Of a stretch of 64,000 bases of DNA, positions 23,315-34,719 are shown in pieces. Origin of the DNA: Eutreptiella sp. 'Long Island Sound 2002' (Eukaryota > Euglenozoa > Euglenophyceae > Eutreptiales > Eutreptiaceae); contig OZ038383.1 in NCBI GenBank assembly GCA_964036045.1, positions 95,785,568-95,849,567 of the forward strand. Direction: 5' to 3'. Below the pieces are notes generated by a model, which worked only from the letters and a program-made list of their open reading frames with translations, ran no database searches and was not told where the DNA came from. The position numbers and the translations under genes are program-made. Positions within the stretch are counted from its first letter, which is position 1. Each line of letters starts with the position of its first letter.

Positions 23315-23812
23315 CGGGGACGCTCCGGTGGGGCCCTAGACCTGGTATTCTGGGTTCGTATCCGACTAGGGGGACGTGAATACCTGGGGGTACTGGATAC
23401 TGGAGCCACCATATCTATAGTGGCCAAGAAAACCTTACCTTGTGGGAGCCTGAAGAACACCATGACCACCGCGGCTATACAAATGGGGGATGGACATGTG
23501 GTGCACAGCTGCGGGGACTGTGAGGTGGAGGTACCTATGGGCTCCTGATCTCTCGCCCATCGGTTCTATGTGATGGACACTGAGGCCTTCGACTTTGTAT
23601 TGGGGAGTGACTTCTTTGTGCAGCACTCCCAGATACAATCCCTGACGCTGCACAGCGCCCTACCTCCTCTACGTGGACCACGGCAATGGCAGAGAGTCCG
23701 TGCCCCTGGAGCAGTCGGAATACACCTCGAGCTACCTGAGGGAAGGAGGAGCCCTCGAACACGATGGCAGCCTCCAGAACTGAGGACTATCAACTATTGG
23801 GGGAGGTCCTAG
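23315..23812 (+). pseudogene. T2 aspartic protease, interrupted by one stop
   Basis: Directly after the gag TAA, in the same frame, the sequence reads GREYLGVLDTGATISIV, a retropepsin active site with DTGA intact (23,396-23,407), and later FDFVLGSDFF, matching the family's hydrophobic-hydrophobic-Gly-x-Asp/Asn-Phe motif. An in-frame TGA at 23,546-23,548 separates the two. The enzyme would cut the gag-pol polyprotein. The order gag, stop, protease in one frame parallels the gag-stop-pol arrangement of elements A and B. Confidence 0.8.
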
Positions 23813-24135
23813 ACCAAAGTCTGAAGGAGTTAGGTTACTCCAGAGAAGACCTGAGCGTGGAGTTGTTCGCCAGCGCCAAGCAACATGTCTTGGACCTTTA
23901 CTGCAGCAAGGGGAAAAACTGCTGCTACAAACTTTACTGGCCCTCTTTCGGGATGGCCTACAGGAACCCCAGGTTCAGTGAACTGGGGAGGGTCTTGACC
24001 AAGGTGGCCCTGGAACGTTCCCGTATGGTACTGTGTTCCCCCGCTTGGGGAGCCCATGGGGGCAACGAGTACTGGCGAACACTCCTGGACAGGCTGACTA
24101 TCACCTCTGTTCGGTTACCTGATGAGGCCATCTAC
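23764..24135 (+). pseudogene. T2 methyltransferase-like domain, cut by insertion of element A
   Basis: After a frame change the sequence reads DLSVELFASAKQHVLDLYCS, then YWPSFGMAYRNPRFSELGRVLTKV and RMVLCSPAWG...YWRTLLDRLTI. This D.FAS..(N)...S, then PP-like/NPRF, then P.W...W layout resembles the degenerate phage-type N6-adenine methyltransferase (Dam-like) domains known from DIRS-type and some other retroelements. The catalytic DPPW-type motif is replaced by YRNPRF, so activity is unlikely. It lies between protease and RT, as does its counterpart in element B. The frame ends where the LTR of element A begins (24,136). Confidence 0.5.
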
Positions 24136-27100
24136 TGAAGCGGTACCCAGAACCTATGGCCCATGGCCCGGAGGCCTGTGAGCCGTCACACACGTGTGGA
24201 AGCCGTTGACACCGGCTGTCAGCGGGATATCCCTGTTCTCTAATCTGCGATAATTTTATTGTCTTGGGCGATTTTCGGTCGGAAATCAGTGAAATACCCG
24301 ATTTGTACCGCGATTTCTAATTGTTTTGGAATCGCTACCTGTTGTCGCCTGTTCGCGCGCTTTCGTCGCTTACCCGTGGCGAGTTTTGTGATTGTTCTTT
24401 CTCGAGTACCTTTGAGGTTCTAAAGAAACTCAAGGGCTGAGTCTAGAGGGTTTTTCTTGTACTTTCATCTGGTGTGCTCACCAGAATTTTTCGCCATTGC
24501 GTCTGAGAGAAAATCAGCGCACAAGCTTTTCCGTCAATTGCTCGAACTCATGGCTCTCAAGGACCATGAGTTTGGACAGAACCCTACATTCCCCCCCTAT
24601 GCCTTTCATCCATGCCCCTTTCACATGGGCATATCACCTTGAATAGGGAGGAGGGCAATCGGGATGTTTTAGGCAGCCTATGGGTTTCGCAAACCCAAGT
24701 CGTTTGCGTGCGCAAACGCTAACTTTGTGGCCTTGTGAGCAGGAACCTTAATAACCGAACACAATGCTCACGAGCCCAAGAGCCCCGGGTCATTTCTGAT
24801 TTTCGAGTCAACTCAATGATGGCCCCACGCAATCCAATGCGTACCAAAACTCTTTTTTCGAAAAAGGGCAAGTTTTGGTCGAAAATTAGGCGAAAATGGC
24901 CAATCCCCCGAGGCTCGTACTCGAAGCCTATGGGAAGTTGAGCCTTGAACAATGGCAATATGTAAAGTGGAGACCACGAGGAACATCGTGGATGGCTTTG
25001 TTGATTTTTACAACCTTGTCTTCTATTTCCTATAATGTCGTGTTGTGAGCACGCGTGCCATACTGCCTCCTTGCACACGCGCTCATATGCAAGCACTAAC
25101 GACACGAGTGGGCGGAGACAATCTAACCATAGTGTACATACGAATATCGCCGATATATGCACTTTTTTCCATAAATAATGTGCTTCAAGGTTTGAGGTGT
25201 TAAAAATGTTTCCATTATGCTTTGAACCTCAACCCTTGTTGCAAAAGGGAAGCAAAGCTTCGGTTTGCATCCATGCAAAAGCCCGAGGCTCCTTTCTCTT
25301 GTGATACGGAGATACGATTTTTCCAGTGACCACTTTTGGGTGAACTTTGGCCGTTTTGCCCAGAATGGCAACAAACCCCTTCTCCCCCTGATGTCACCCC
25401 CGAGGTTGCGTGCGCCACTTGACCAAGGTTAAGGGCGATTCTGAGAGGGCACATAAACCCGCATCAAATGGGATCTTTCCCCATGTGGCATCTCCTCTTG
25501 AAGGGAGAGTTGTGAGTCACCCAATTTGGGGTATGTTGCCATTCTGCCCCATTTGTGTGTCACTTTCTTTCCAATGAGGAAAAATAGCTAGAGGCCACCA
25601 TGAGAGTTGGCAACCCGCATATATTGGGACCTAAGTCCCATGTGTCTCTACCATCTTTGATTGAAGCGATCTTCACAGTGGCCATGGAGATATGGAATCA
25701 TGAGTGCGGGCCATTTTGGCCGAAATTTCGCTGTTTTTGCCATTGTATGCCATTTTGGAACTACCATTTTCTCCATGGGGCAAAGAATCTGGCCAGGGGC
25801 GAGTGGTGATGATGGTAGCTCAAAACTAAGGGTTGATTGCCATTGAGTTTGGTATTTGCTTCTCTGGCTCATTCGGAGTAATTCAACGTTTGCTGCGATC
25901 CATGATCTCCCCCGTTGCACCGCATGCTGCTTTCTGCCCCATCCGCGTGTTCATCCCCTCGATGAACAGCAAGCAGCCAGTGTGACGGCAAGCCATAACC
26001 CAGGGCATGGGGCCAAAGGGGATATCAAGGGTTGTGAATCAGGATTTGGCGCGTCAATATCGCCAAAGTTTCCGAACCTGGACGGTCGACCGAGACGACC
26101 AATTTTGCCATTTTGGCAGTTGTGGACCCAATTTGGATTGTCACCAAGCCGAGTGGCATGGAGATCTTCCGGAGCCAAATGCATGGGAGTCTCCGTTTCG
26201 ACTCCTCCTGGATTGCCTGTGGAATGGCTGATCTGATCTCCAAGCCGGCGTGGAGATATACTATCAGGGACACCTTCAATTTTGGATCCTTTTGAGCAGC
26301 CAAAATGACCCCCTTTTGGGACCCCAATTTCAGCCCCCCGTGTGGTCCATTGGCGGCCCCATATCTCTATGCCCACAGAGCGCCTGGACCTAATTCCACG
26401 TTGTGCACTCAGATATAGGTCTGAGGTCCTGCCTCCTATCCTGTGGGTCATTGACCCTGCCCTGGCCGGGCGAGTCACGCTGGGAATGATGCCAATTTTG
26501 GTGATTTTGGCATCATGCCCACACCTGGCGAACCCGTGGTGCCCTGATACCAGGGCCTCAGAGGGAACAAGGTTGGCTGAGGGCTCCAGAGAGTTTGTAC
26601 TCAAAGGGCATAGGGTCAGGTACCGCGTCCCTACCTCTGGCAGGTCCAGACGAGAGGTCAACTTGGGAGTTTTTTGAGCTAATATCAGTCTGGGCTGAAA
26701 CAGCCCATTTTCAGCTACCAACTCCTAGGGGATAAAGGCGGGGCCTTATCTCCATCTCAGATGGGGAGTTGGGACCTGTCGATAAGGGAGCATGAGGGGC
26801 TACTGAAAGTTGGTCTTGGAGCTCCTTGGTTCCCGAGAACTCGCCTGTGGCTGGGCGCGACACCCTCCCCCATTGGCAGGTTTCGAGGGTCCGGACTGAG
26901 CAAGGGCATAGGTTGTGTTTGAGCCCCTGCCCCTGCCAGCCACTGAGAGGGTCGGACCTGGGATTGGAATATGAGTTGGGACTGAGTGTCCCCTGTTCTG
27001 TGATGCCCTTACCTCAGTCCAATCCTCACCCCACGTGTACATATCCTAATGTGTTGCTGTACATGCCTTTGTACCCTTGTTTCAGAGTGGCAAGGATCCT

Positions 27101-27224
27101 GAAACGCTTTGTCACATGACACGAGCATGAGGATGCCCCTGTGAGCGCAGTGCTTTGCCTGCCTGCTTGCTTGCGCGTGTTCGCCGCAGCGTCCTGTGGC
27201 CAGGCCCCCCACAGGAACGCGTCA
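24136..27224 (+). repeat. 5' LTR of element A (3.1 kb)
   Basis: The first ~20 bases match the starts of both B LTRs (39,805 and 52,393), and the last ~1.1 kb (from ~26,090, through CACATGACACGAGC and ending GGAACGCGTCA) is clearly homologous to B's LTRs. The middle (about 24,200-26,080) is AT-richer and shows no obvious match to the 3' LTR of B by eye. No protein is supported. Many ATTTTGG/CCATTTTGG words occur in the 3' half. Confidence 0.8.
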
Positions 27225-27552
27225 GAAGCGTTTCACCGCCGCGGGGTTACCCATCCCTCGCGCGCCACTCGGGGCTGCCTGAGCCCCGAGCACCACGGGC
27301 TTCGCAGCGCCGCCCGCAGCATCGCCCCGAGCGTCAGCAACAGCGCCGAGTCCGTGAAGGAGGTGTAGCGACCGGAACTCAGACATCAGCGAGTTCCTTC
27401 GGCCGACCAGTACCTGCCGCACTCCCAGCCACATCACCGACCTCCACAACCACCATCGGGCGTCTTGGTCCCAACCCTGTAGATAGAGTGGACCACAGCA
27501 ACCGCTTCAACAGCCACCCCCAAGACCAGTCCATCGAGGGGAAGGAGCGCCG
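27225..27552 (+). other. Leader of element A
   Basis: Begins with GAAGCGTTTCACCGCCGCGGGG, nearly identical in B after its LTR. The TGG-initial primer-binding site that pairs with a tRNA 3' end is not present. GC-rich; ends at the gag ATG at 27,553. Confidence 0.6.
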
Positions 27553-30500
27553 ATGGTGAACTGCCAGGAGGCGGACAAGACTTGGCTGCTGCCCAACCCC
27601 CATGCGGTGCGCCTACTGCGTGGGTTGGTGTGGGGGCACCACTACCGCCACAGCAATCCCTGGTGCGAAGGCGGCATGCCCAGGAGCTTCGAGCTCCGCG
27701 AGGACATGGGCGCCGACCGCCTGCAGGCAGTGGAAGACTGGCTGCGGGTGGAAGGATACGCCTACCGCTTCCGCCAGAAGCGCTGGAGGGTCTGGACCCG
27801 CCCAGGCAGGCCTGGCAAAGGGCTGCGCCCTGACGGGAATGAGGAGGACGAGAACCCATACGAGTACCCATCGGGTGCCACCATCAACGTCTCTATATGG
27901 GACATGATTGAAAGGAAGTTCCCAGAACCGGGGAACAGGCGTACGCTGCAGGGCAGTAGCAGCAGCGCGTCTCCTGGGAAGGAGAAGCAATCCGCCGGGG
28001 ACAAGAAGCGGGACAAGAAATGGCGGAAGTACCAGGAATCCCTGGCCGCCGAAGCCGCCCAAGCCGCGGAGATCGAGACCAAGGGCGGAACCCAAGCCCG
28101 CAGCCCCCAACGGGCCAGTGGCAGTGACCACGCCGGCCACACCACCCTTGGCGACTTCCTCGAAGTCGCCAAGAAGGCCAAGTCCAAGCCACGCCTGCTG
28201 CACCTGAGGAAGTCAGGCCCGAGCAGCGACGTGGAGTCGGCCCACCGGGGGAGGATGCCGGCCGACCAGGCCAGCTCCTGCAGCAGCGTCGCTCGCGACC
28301 AAAGAGATGTGGCCCGCGCCTGCGAGCGCACCTGTGGGGTGCCCTGCAACCTTCAGGTTGCCCGGCAACGGGCCACGCAGCAGAACGCTGCTGTTGAGGG
28401 CGCCGTCAGCATCGCCCAGGAAGAGGCTGCAGAAAGGGGCAGAGGCACGGCCTTCCATGCCTCGACCGTGGCGGCCATTGCGGCCGGACTCACGGCTGCA
28501 GCCGCCCAGGAGGCAGCGACTGCCCGGATCAGGGGTGAGGTGGCGGCAGCCACCCAGGAAGCCCGCCTGGCCCAGGAGGCCATTGTTCGTAAGGAGGCCG
28601 AGACGAAAGCGCTGGAAGAGGCGCTTGCCCAAGAGAGGGCAAGGAAGGAGGCGGAGGAAAGGGCCAACGCCGAAACAACGGCCAAGGCCCAAGCAGACGC
28701 CGCCAGGAAAGATGTCATCGAGGCCGCGCAACGGAAGGTCGCTGGGGAGAGGGCCAAGACAAAGGCGGAGCTGGCAGCCTTGGAAGCAGAGGGGGCTCGG
28801 CTGCAGCGGGCTTGGGAAGCCGAGGCTGCCCGTGCTCGGGAGGGGGCCGAAAGGCAGGCTGCCGCAGCCACAGCCGCCGCAATGGAGGAGGCGGAGGCCA
28901 AGCACCAGCGCGGAACACCCCCGGGATGATTCCGAGTGGAGATCCTTCAAAAGCTTATCAAAGGGGACGCCTCCTCCGAGATGATGCTGGATCTGGAGGA
29001 GGTCGACACGAGCAGCAGTTGGGACAGTGGCCCCACCGCCTACCGACGAGGGAGGGGTAGGGGTAAGACCCCCGAGAGGTCACGGAGGCCAGCGGGCGGA
29101 CACCCCCACGACTCCGACCCCTTCTTCAGCGCCAGACGACGGGGATGGACGAGACCGCCGACATCGCCGAGAAATGGCTGGGAGGAGGAGGCGGAGATGT
29201 CCCCATGGAGCCGGAGGGTGAGGGTGAGGATCTCCTTCCTCGCTACCGAAGCTCGGAGTCTTCCGCATGCGAGACCGACACGACCAGGTGGGGCGACATG
29301 GACGAGGATGAGGACCTGGACTTCGGCTACACGGAGAAGCCCCCATCCTCGGACCCACCGAGGGGACCCGGCAGAGGCCCACCGGGACCCCCTGGCGGAG
29401 GACCGTCAGGACCCCCTGGAGGACGCCCACCAGGTGGACCCCCTGGAGGCGGACTTCCGGGCGGGGGAGGACCCCCTGGACCTGGCGGACCCGGCAGAGG
29501 CCCTCCTGGAGGACCCCCTGGGGACCCCGACGGCCGAACAGAGGAGGGTGACCCGGAGGCCACTTGGTGGTGGATCGTCCACCTCCGCAGGAGGGTCCAG
29601 ACCCTCGAGCGTGAGGTAGACACGGGCAAAAGCGAGATGATCCGCATCGCCAGGGTCGCCGCGGGCGCACAGAAGGAGCTGGACATCGCCAAGACGGAGA
29701 TGGTCAAGATCGCCAAGGTCGCCACCGCCCCCCAGAGGGAGCTGGACATCGCCAGGGGGGAGACCAAGCTGCTGAACAAGGTCATCAACGGCCTGCAGCA
29801 GACGTTGGACGAGCTGGAAGGCCGTGGCAGCTTCGGCAGCGACCAAGCACCCCTGGAGTCCGGCTCGTCGGACGACGGCTGGAGACCTGGACCAGGTCCA
29901 GGCAGAGCTGTCGCCCCCGGCAGAGCCCCCAGGAGTCGCCCCAGCACCAGTGCCCCCTCCCTCAGCGCCCCCTCTCATCACAGCGCGGGCCGCCGTAACG
30001 AGCGCGTGCCGCCCAGCAGTGGAAGTGAGGAGTGGCGTGATGAGTGGCTCAGTGCGGAGTACCACAACCGCCATGCTCCACCGCGGACACAGGTACGCCC
30101 CCAACGCCCCGCACCAGCCCAGGAGCCAATCCCAATGGCTGACGGGCGTTATGGTGGACTCAGAGATGAGGTCCCTGGAGGGGACGTGGAGTGGAATGTC
30201 GGCGGAGGCGAGGAAGACCTGGAGGAGCTCGGCATTACCCCGCCGCGTGGTGTACGACGGGAGGCCGCTGAACGCAGCAGCCGGCGCCGTGATGAGGAGG
30301 CATACATGGAAGGAGTACGGCGTGAACATCCAGGTTCAGCGTACATGGAGGAACCACGGCGTAGCCACATGGATACCGTTGAGGAGATGGAAGTGGCGGC
30401 CGTGGGAGTCCGTGGGGGACGCCGATGGGAACCTCGGTCGACCTCGCCGCCGGCGTTCATGGTCTCTAAGGCCGCGGATGCCGCCGTGTGGGAAGACCTG

Positions 30501-31924
30501 AAGGACATCAAGCCCCCCACGTACGATGGCAACCCCCTCAACCTCGACCGCTTCTTGGAGAAGCTGGACGATTCGGGGATGACCGTCACTGGAGACATGG
30601 ATCCCGCAGATGCAGAGAAATATGTCTTCAAACGGTTAAGGTACCGCCTGCCGGAGGTGCTCCAAGAGCTATACCTTGTGGCGACCAAGGAGGGGAAGAT
30701 CAAGACCCTGAAGGAAGCCAAGAAGTGGCTCACGAGCAGGAGCGGGTGGACGCTCGGCAGGTGGCTGCCAAGCGATGGAGGGCCATCAAGCTTCAGCATG
30801 ATGGTCAGGAAATCCGCCTACGGGATTGGCGAGACTGCCGGGGGCAATACACCCTCTTCCGCGGCAACGTGGAGGACTGGAATGAGGGTGACGAGCAGGC
30901 CCGTCTGCTCTCCATGCTGCCGGAGGCATGGATCAAGGGAGTCACCAAGGAGGAAGCCAAGAGAGCCAAGTTTAACCACACGTTCAAGATGATGCTCCCC
31001 AAGGAGTATCATCCAAAAGTGTTGGCTTGGGCAAATAAGCATGTGGCGCCGGATGTCAAGCAGCGAGGGCTGCGGAACGCCCTCCTCATCACCTTCACGG
31101 GCGATGTCGAGAAGGCCGCGATGTTGCGCCTCGACGAGTGTGACTTGGGCGGCCAGACCCTCCGTCTGCAAGCCATCCCGGCGCGGATGACCTGCGACGA
31201 GGTATTGGATTGGGTCGGAGAGGGAGTGCTCAAAGAGTAAAGGAATCTCCACCACACCCGCGGCTTGAAAGCCGGTGACCGTTAGGTCAACTATGTTGGC
31301 GAGGGGTCGGGTGGGGAATCTGCCGTGGACCCAGCGGGAGCCGATGGCGATGAGGCTCTCAACGACGATGACGACGACGATGTGCCCGCCGAAACCGCCG
31401 TTTGTGCCTTGGTGGCCAACAACCTGAACACGGGGAGCAACCAGGGAAGCTGGAAGGCCCTGCAGAAGGGTTGGAAGAAGAAGGAGAAGAAGGAGCCCCG
31501 CCGCATGGGCGACCCTCCGCTGTCCTTTGGGGAGTTCATACGAGCTCACCCGCAGGGCTGTTTCGTGTGTTATGGGAGGAAGAAAGGCTTCAACTATGAC
31601 CACCGGACATGCCCCATCCACAAGGCCGACACGGAGGCCTACAAGGAGGTGCACGGGTCGAAGAAGCGTGCACGCGCGGGAAGCCGGGAGACCAAGGTGG
31701 AGGTCACCAAGGACGAGCTCTCCAAGCTGATGTCGGTGGGGACCGAGTTTGCCAAGGAGATCCAGGAGATGAAGAAGTCCTGGGTCCCCAAGTCGGACAA
31801 CAAGAACAAGGAGAAAAAAGAGAATGACAAGGACAAGAAGGGTAAGAAAGGGGGGAAGAAGAAGGGTGTCAACGAGGTTGATGCGGAGGAGAGTACCCCT
31901 ACTATCACAAACGACGCCCCTTAG
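27553..31924 (+). pseudogene. Element A gag, very long, with stop and frameshifts
   Basis: Starts at ATG 27,553 (MVNCQEADKTW, matched in B). Parts in order: an N-terminal domain with EDMGADRLQAVEDWLR; an Ala/Glu/Lys-rich coiled coil (~28,550-28,900); TGA at 28,927; a GGPPGG/GPPG-rich segment (~29,340-29,540); further heptads (~29,580-29,820); a capsid-like region (DIKPPTYDGNPLNLDRFLEKL, ~30,508-30,760); and a zinc-binding motif CX2CX10HX2C (CFVCYGRKKGFNYDHRTC, ~31,558). It ends in a Lys-rich tail and TAG at 31,922. Frameshifts near 29,125 and 30,760 and stops near 31,238 and 31,284 make it non-functional as it stands. At about 1,450 codons it is far longer than usual gypsy gag. Confidence 0.88.
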
Positions 31925-32256
31925 CGGAGCCCCTGCAGCCAAGGGCCCCAGCTAGGGCGGTCACAGGACGGTGTCGTGGGAAGCGCCACACCATCCCAGT
32001 CGGGAGACAATGAGCACAAAAGGGATTGCCGCGGGCGGAAGGCCCGGTCCGGCACCCTAAACGAAAGACAGTCGCAGTGGCAGGGTGAGGGCAAGTGAAG
32101 GCACGAACCCTTGCACCCGTCCATCATTCGCGACCAAGAATGTATTTGATGTGCTTCAAGATCTATCAGAGAGTATCGGAGGATCACCCGGTCCCCAGCT
32201 GGATGCTGCAGATGGGCAGCCTGAGCCCATGTCCACGACCTGCACCAGTCGCTTAT
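31925..32256 (+). pseudogene. Element A start of pol, upstream of the Penelope insertion
   Basis: Follows the gag TAG. It contains the conserved CTRPSFATKNVFDVLQDLSES segment found at the same place in B (46,120-46,190) and continues through LDAADGQPEP until the Penelope-like element interrupts it at ~32,257. In B this segment follows the TAG in the gag frame; here small indels have displaced it. Confidence 0.75.
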
Positions 32257-32747
32257 TGATAGAAATAAAAAGCCCAAGAAAATGTTTTCCACTCTCGTTG
32301 ATTGTGGTTGACGCCAAAGCTGACCTCCAAACCAAAGCAAGCAACGGGCACGGCCAAGGTCTCTCTCAGAAATTGATTGGGTTTGAACCGGTTTCGCCTC
32401 TACGGGCCTCCTCAGCAAACAAACATGGCTGAAACACAGAAATATGCACAGCGAAAATGGCATAATTCCAAAAACAGGCAATACAATGTGAAACATGCCG
32501 AAAACTCAGCGATAGTCTATATTATCTCATTCCTAAGTGACATCAAACTCAGTATTAGCGGCCCTGCAATGCGGCGCGCGCCGCTGTCCTGAAAAATCGC
32601 TTGACAGAAGTTAATGGTCTGAGAATAGCATATAGTTTGGCACTGTGTTTTAGAAAGGGCAATCGGCGTGACAGGCAGTGAACAACACGTGGCCATGACA
32701 CCGGCACCGCTGAGTGATGCCACGCCCTCAGGACATGTACACGGGGG
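32257..32747 (-). repeat. 3' pseudo-LTR of the Penelope-like element
   Basis: Direct repeat of 35,812-36,302; the shared sequence runs from TGATAGAAATAAAAAGCCC to ACATGTACACGGGGG. Holds the downstream hammerhead motif and, on the minus strand, the last part of the RT ORF. Confidence 0.92.
32381..32420 (-). ncRNA. Type I hammerhead ribozyme motif (3' pseudo-LTR)
   Basis: On the minus strand: helix I 5' strand GUUUG, core CUGAGGA, a short helix II (GCC/GGC closing a CGUAGA loop, one extra G on the 5' side), core GAA, helix III ACC/GGU with A15.1-U16.1, cleavage-site U, then helix I 3' strand CAAAC. Helix I pairs perfectly over five bases. The ACC/GGU helix has no loop, so cleavage would probably need a dimer, as described for minimal hammerheads of Penelope elements. 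UU at the scissile site is less usual than UC. Confidence 0.75.
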
Positions 32748-34687
32748 ATTCCCACCCACCCACCACCCCCATGTTCCACACCATCAACAGACTGTTCACA
32801 CTGTGACAGTGAAGGAGAAGATCCAGGCAAAATCTGATTAGTGACTCGCTGGCGTCGCGGGATTAGTACCCTATCACGGTCTTCCCAGGTCAACAGATTG
32901 GACCGAATCACAGCCTCAGGATAATCAAGGAAAGACAGTGCAGTGACCAATCTCAAGCGGCAAACCCTAAAGAACGACTGCTCAGAACATATGCGGAGAT
33001 ATCTAATACACTCCCCCCTGATCCACTTGCATTTGATGTGTCTGGGTAAGTTTGATCGCCACGGTAGATACGCACAACTGTGGGAAGCTTTCCAATACAC
33101 ACTGGTGCGAAGTGGGGTCACAGAAACAACCAGGACATCCAGGAATGGTACGTTACCATGCGCTGCATTTACACAGAAAGAAAAGGGTAAATGTGGCGGG
33201 TAAACCTGCTTGAGCTTGTCCTGAATGTTAGCTACAGACACTGAGATGGGGTGTAGCAGTAAACCGTCGTCAATGTAACGGAACAGATGGAGATGTGGTG
33301 GCAGGGGGTTTTGCAATTCATACATCCTGAGCACCAACTGTGCCCAAGCAGGGGCACAGTTGGTGCCCATGGCGAATCCAACCAGCTGCAAAAATACCCC
33401 TATGCCCTCATTCAGAAAAATGCAATGGTGGAATACCACATTCATCAGGAATTTCCCCAGAAACATTGAATCATCTGGTTCGTTGTTCATGTATGGGAAA
33501 TACTCTAGTTGGGAAGAAACGAAGTCCTGATCCAGGTCCCCGAAGAAACAACTGATCATAGACAATTCCTGGCTAGATAACGCACTGGACATATCATCTA
33601 GGTGTCGGATAACAAAGCGTCGCCACCAGTCACAAGCCTTGGCAATGTCTGACCATTTGAAATGCGTGTATAGGGCATCAAAATCATAGGAAGACGCCAC
33701 CCATTCACGGCCATCGGCAAAGCCCTGTGGGTCCTGACTCAGGTGTCTCAACCGACCTAGCAGGTCTATTGTATCCAGCAAAGGTGCGCTCAGCGGGTTT
33801 AGAGCACGGTCAGCCTTTAATAATATGGTTCCACACGTGGCAAGGAAAATCGAGCATGGTGTTGTTGCCCAGCGGTGCATACCCACCACCGGGCGCGAAG
33901 GGAATCTACCAATCGAAGAGAGGCCAAAACCCTGTTTGTGAGTTTTTGCTAACAGGTAGAACACCGGCAATTTAGGAGAGGGCTGGTTGTCGAAAAACTG
34001 TTGCAGAAACTCCGTGAGTGACTCGGGCAAGCATGGGATTGCAATCATAGCCAATCTGTGTTGCCAAAGTTTGGCTTTTTCCTCCCATTCAGTCACCGTA
34101 GATGTGTCACCCAACATGCGGTAAACGGGCTTGTCATTGAGTGTACTCGACATGTGACAAGAGGCCTCATGCAGATACGCACCTTTAGAGACAATGATTG
34201 ATCCACCATCTTTATCAGTAGGCACCACGATGTGGGAAGATAAGAAATCATTCATTTTGTCCTTACACAACGACACACCACGTTTTGGGTTGTCCCCATT
34301 CACCAAATGTTCCAAGTACAACCGAAGTTGGTTCGCCACCGTACCGAAGGCACTATCTATGCGGCTTACCTCATGCGGTATCGCTTGTTCCACAACTGGG
34401 GGCGGGGAAGTTCCTTTGCGCACGTACATGCGTTTATAGGGGAAGGATTCAAAGGGAGGGTAGTGGGATTGTTTGGATGACGGATGTTTTTGGTGGTATA
34501 CATGCCAAACCAATACCCTTCTAAGTTCGAGAAATTCATGAGTCAATTTTCGTGACATGTTGGAAAGGAAATGACGGGGGTCGGGAAAGGGTACAAATTT
34601 ATTACCCAACTTCATAAGCAATGACAAATGATTTGGGACGTCGCCAATAACGTCGCCTTTGAGCACCGGGACTTCATCCTTGACCAT
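32555..34687 (-). CDS. Penelope-type reverse transcriptase
   Basis: An intact 710-aa ORF. Residues 24-35 (LLMKLGNKFVPFP) match the family's opening motif, 154-168 read VVPTDKDGGSIIVSK, 242-251 VFYLLAKTHK, 334-343 YDFDALYTHF (motif A), 437-448 GFAMGTNCAPAW (motif B) and 470-475 RYIDDG (motif C with the catalytic Asp pair). The layout is of the Penelope/telomerase type, not LTR or LINE type. No GIY-YIG domain precedes or follows; the last ~65 residues run into the pseudo-LTR. It lies 32 bases after ORF1 on the minus strand, so both probably share one transcript. The start chosen is the first Met. Confidence 0.9.
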   Translation of the reverse strand: MVKDEVPVLKGDVIGDVPNHLSLLMKLGNKFVPFPDPRHFLSNMSRKLTHEFLELRRVLVWHVYHQKHPSSKQSHYPPFESFPYKRMYVRKGTSPPPVVEQAIPHEVSRIDSAFGTVANQLRLYLEHLVNGDNPKRGVSLCKDKMNDFLSSHIVVPTDKDGGSIIVSKGAYLHEASCHMSSTLNDKPVYRMLGDTSTVTEWEEKAKLWQHRLAMIAIPCLPESLTEFLQQFFDNQPSPKLPVFYLLAKTHKQGFGLSSIGRFPSRPVVGMHRWATTPCSIFLATCGTILLKADRALNPLSAPLLDTIDLLGRLRHLSQDPQGFADGREWVASSYDFDALYTHFKWSDIAKACDWWRRFVIRHLDDMSSALSSQELSMISCFFGDLDQDFVSSQLEYFPYMNNEPDDSMFLGKFLMNVVFHHCIFLNEGIGVFLQLVGFAMGTNCAPAWAQLVLRMYELQNPLPPHLHLFRYIDDGLLLHPISVSVANIQDKLKQVYPPHLPFSFCVNAAHGNVPFLDVLVVSVTPLRTSVYWKASHSCAYLPWRSNLPRHIKCKWIRGECIRYLRICSEQSFFRVCRLRLVTALSFLDYPEAVIRSNLLTWEDRDRVLIPRRQRVTNQILPGSSPSLSQCEQSVDGVEHGGGGWVGIPRVHVLRAWHHSAVPVSWPRVVHCLSRRLPFLKHSAKLYAILRPLTSVKRFFRTAARAALQGR

Positions 34688-34719
34688 GCGTTCAAGGGCA
34701 AAATGTGTAGAGCGGCGTT

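Noticed and set aside
32690-32730. A second ribozyme core near GCTGAGTGATG in the pseudo-LTR (plus strand)
   Set aside because: Does not fit CUGANGA and lacks a following GAAA with pairing flanks; the minus-strand motif fits on all points.
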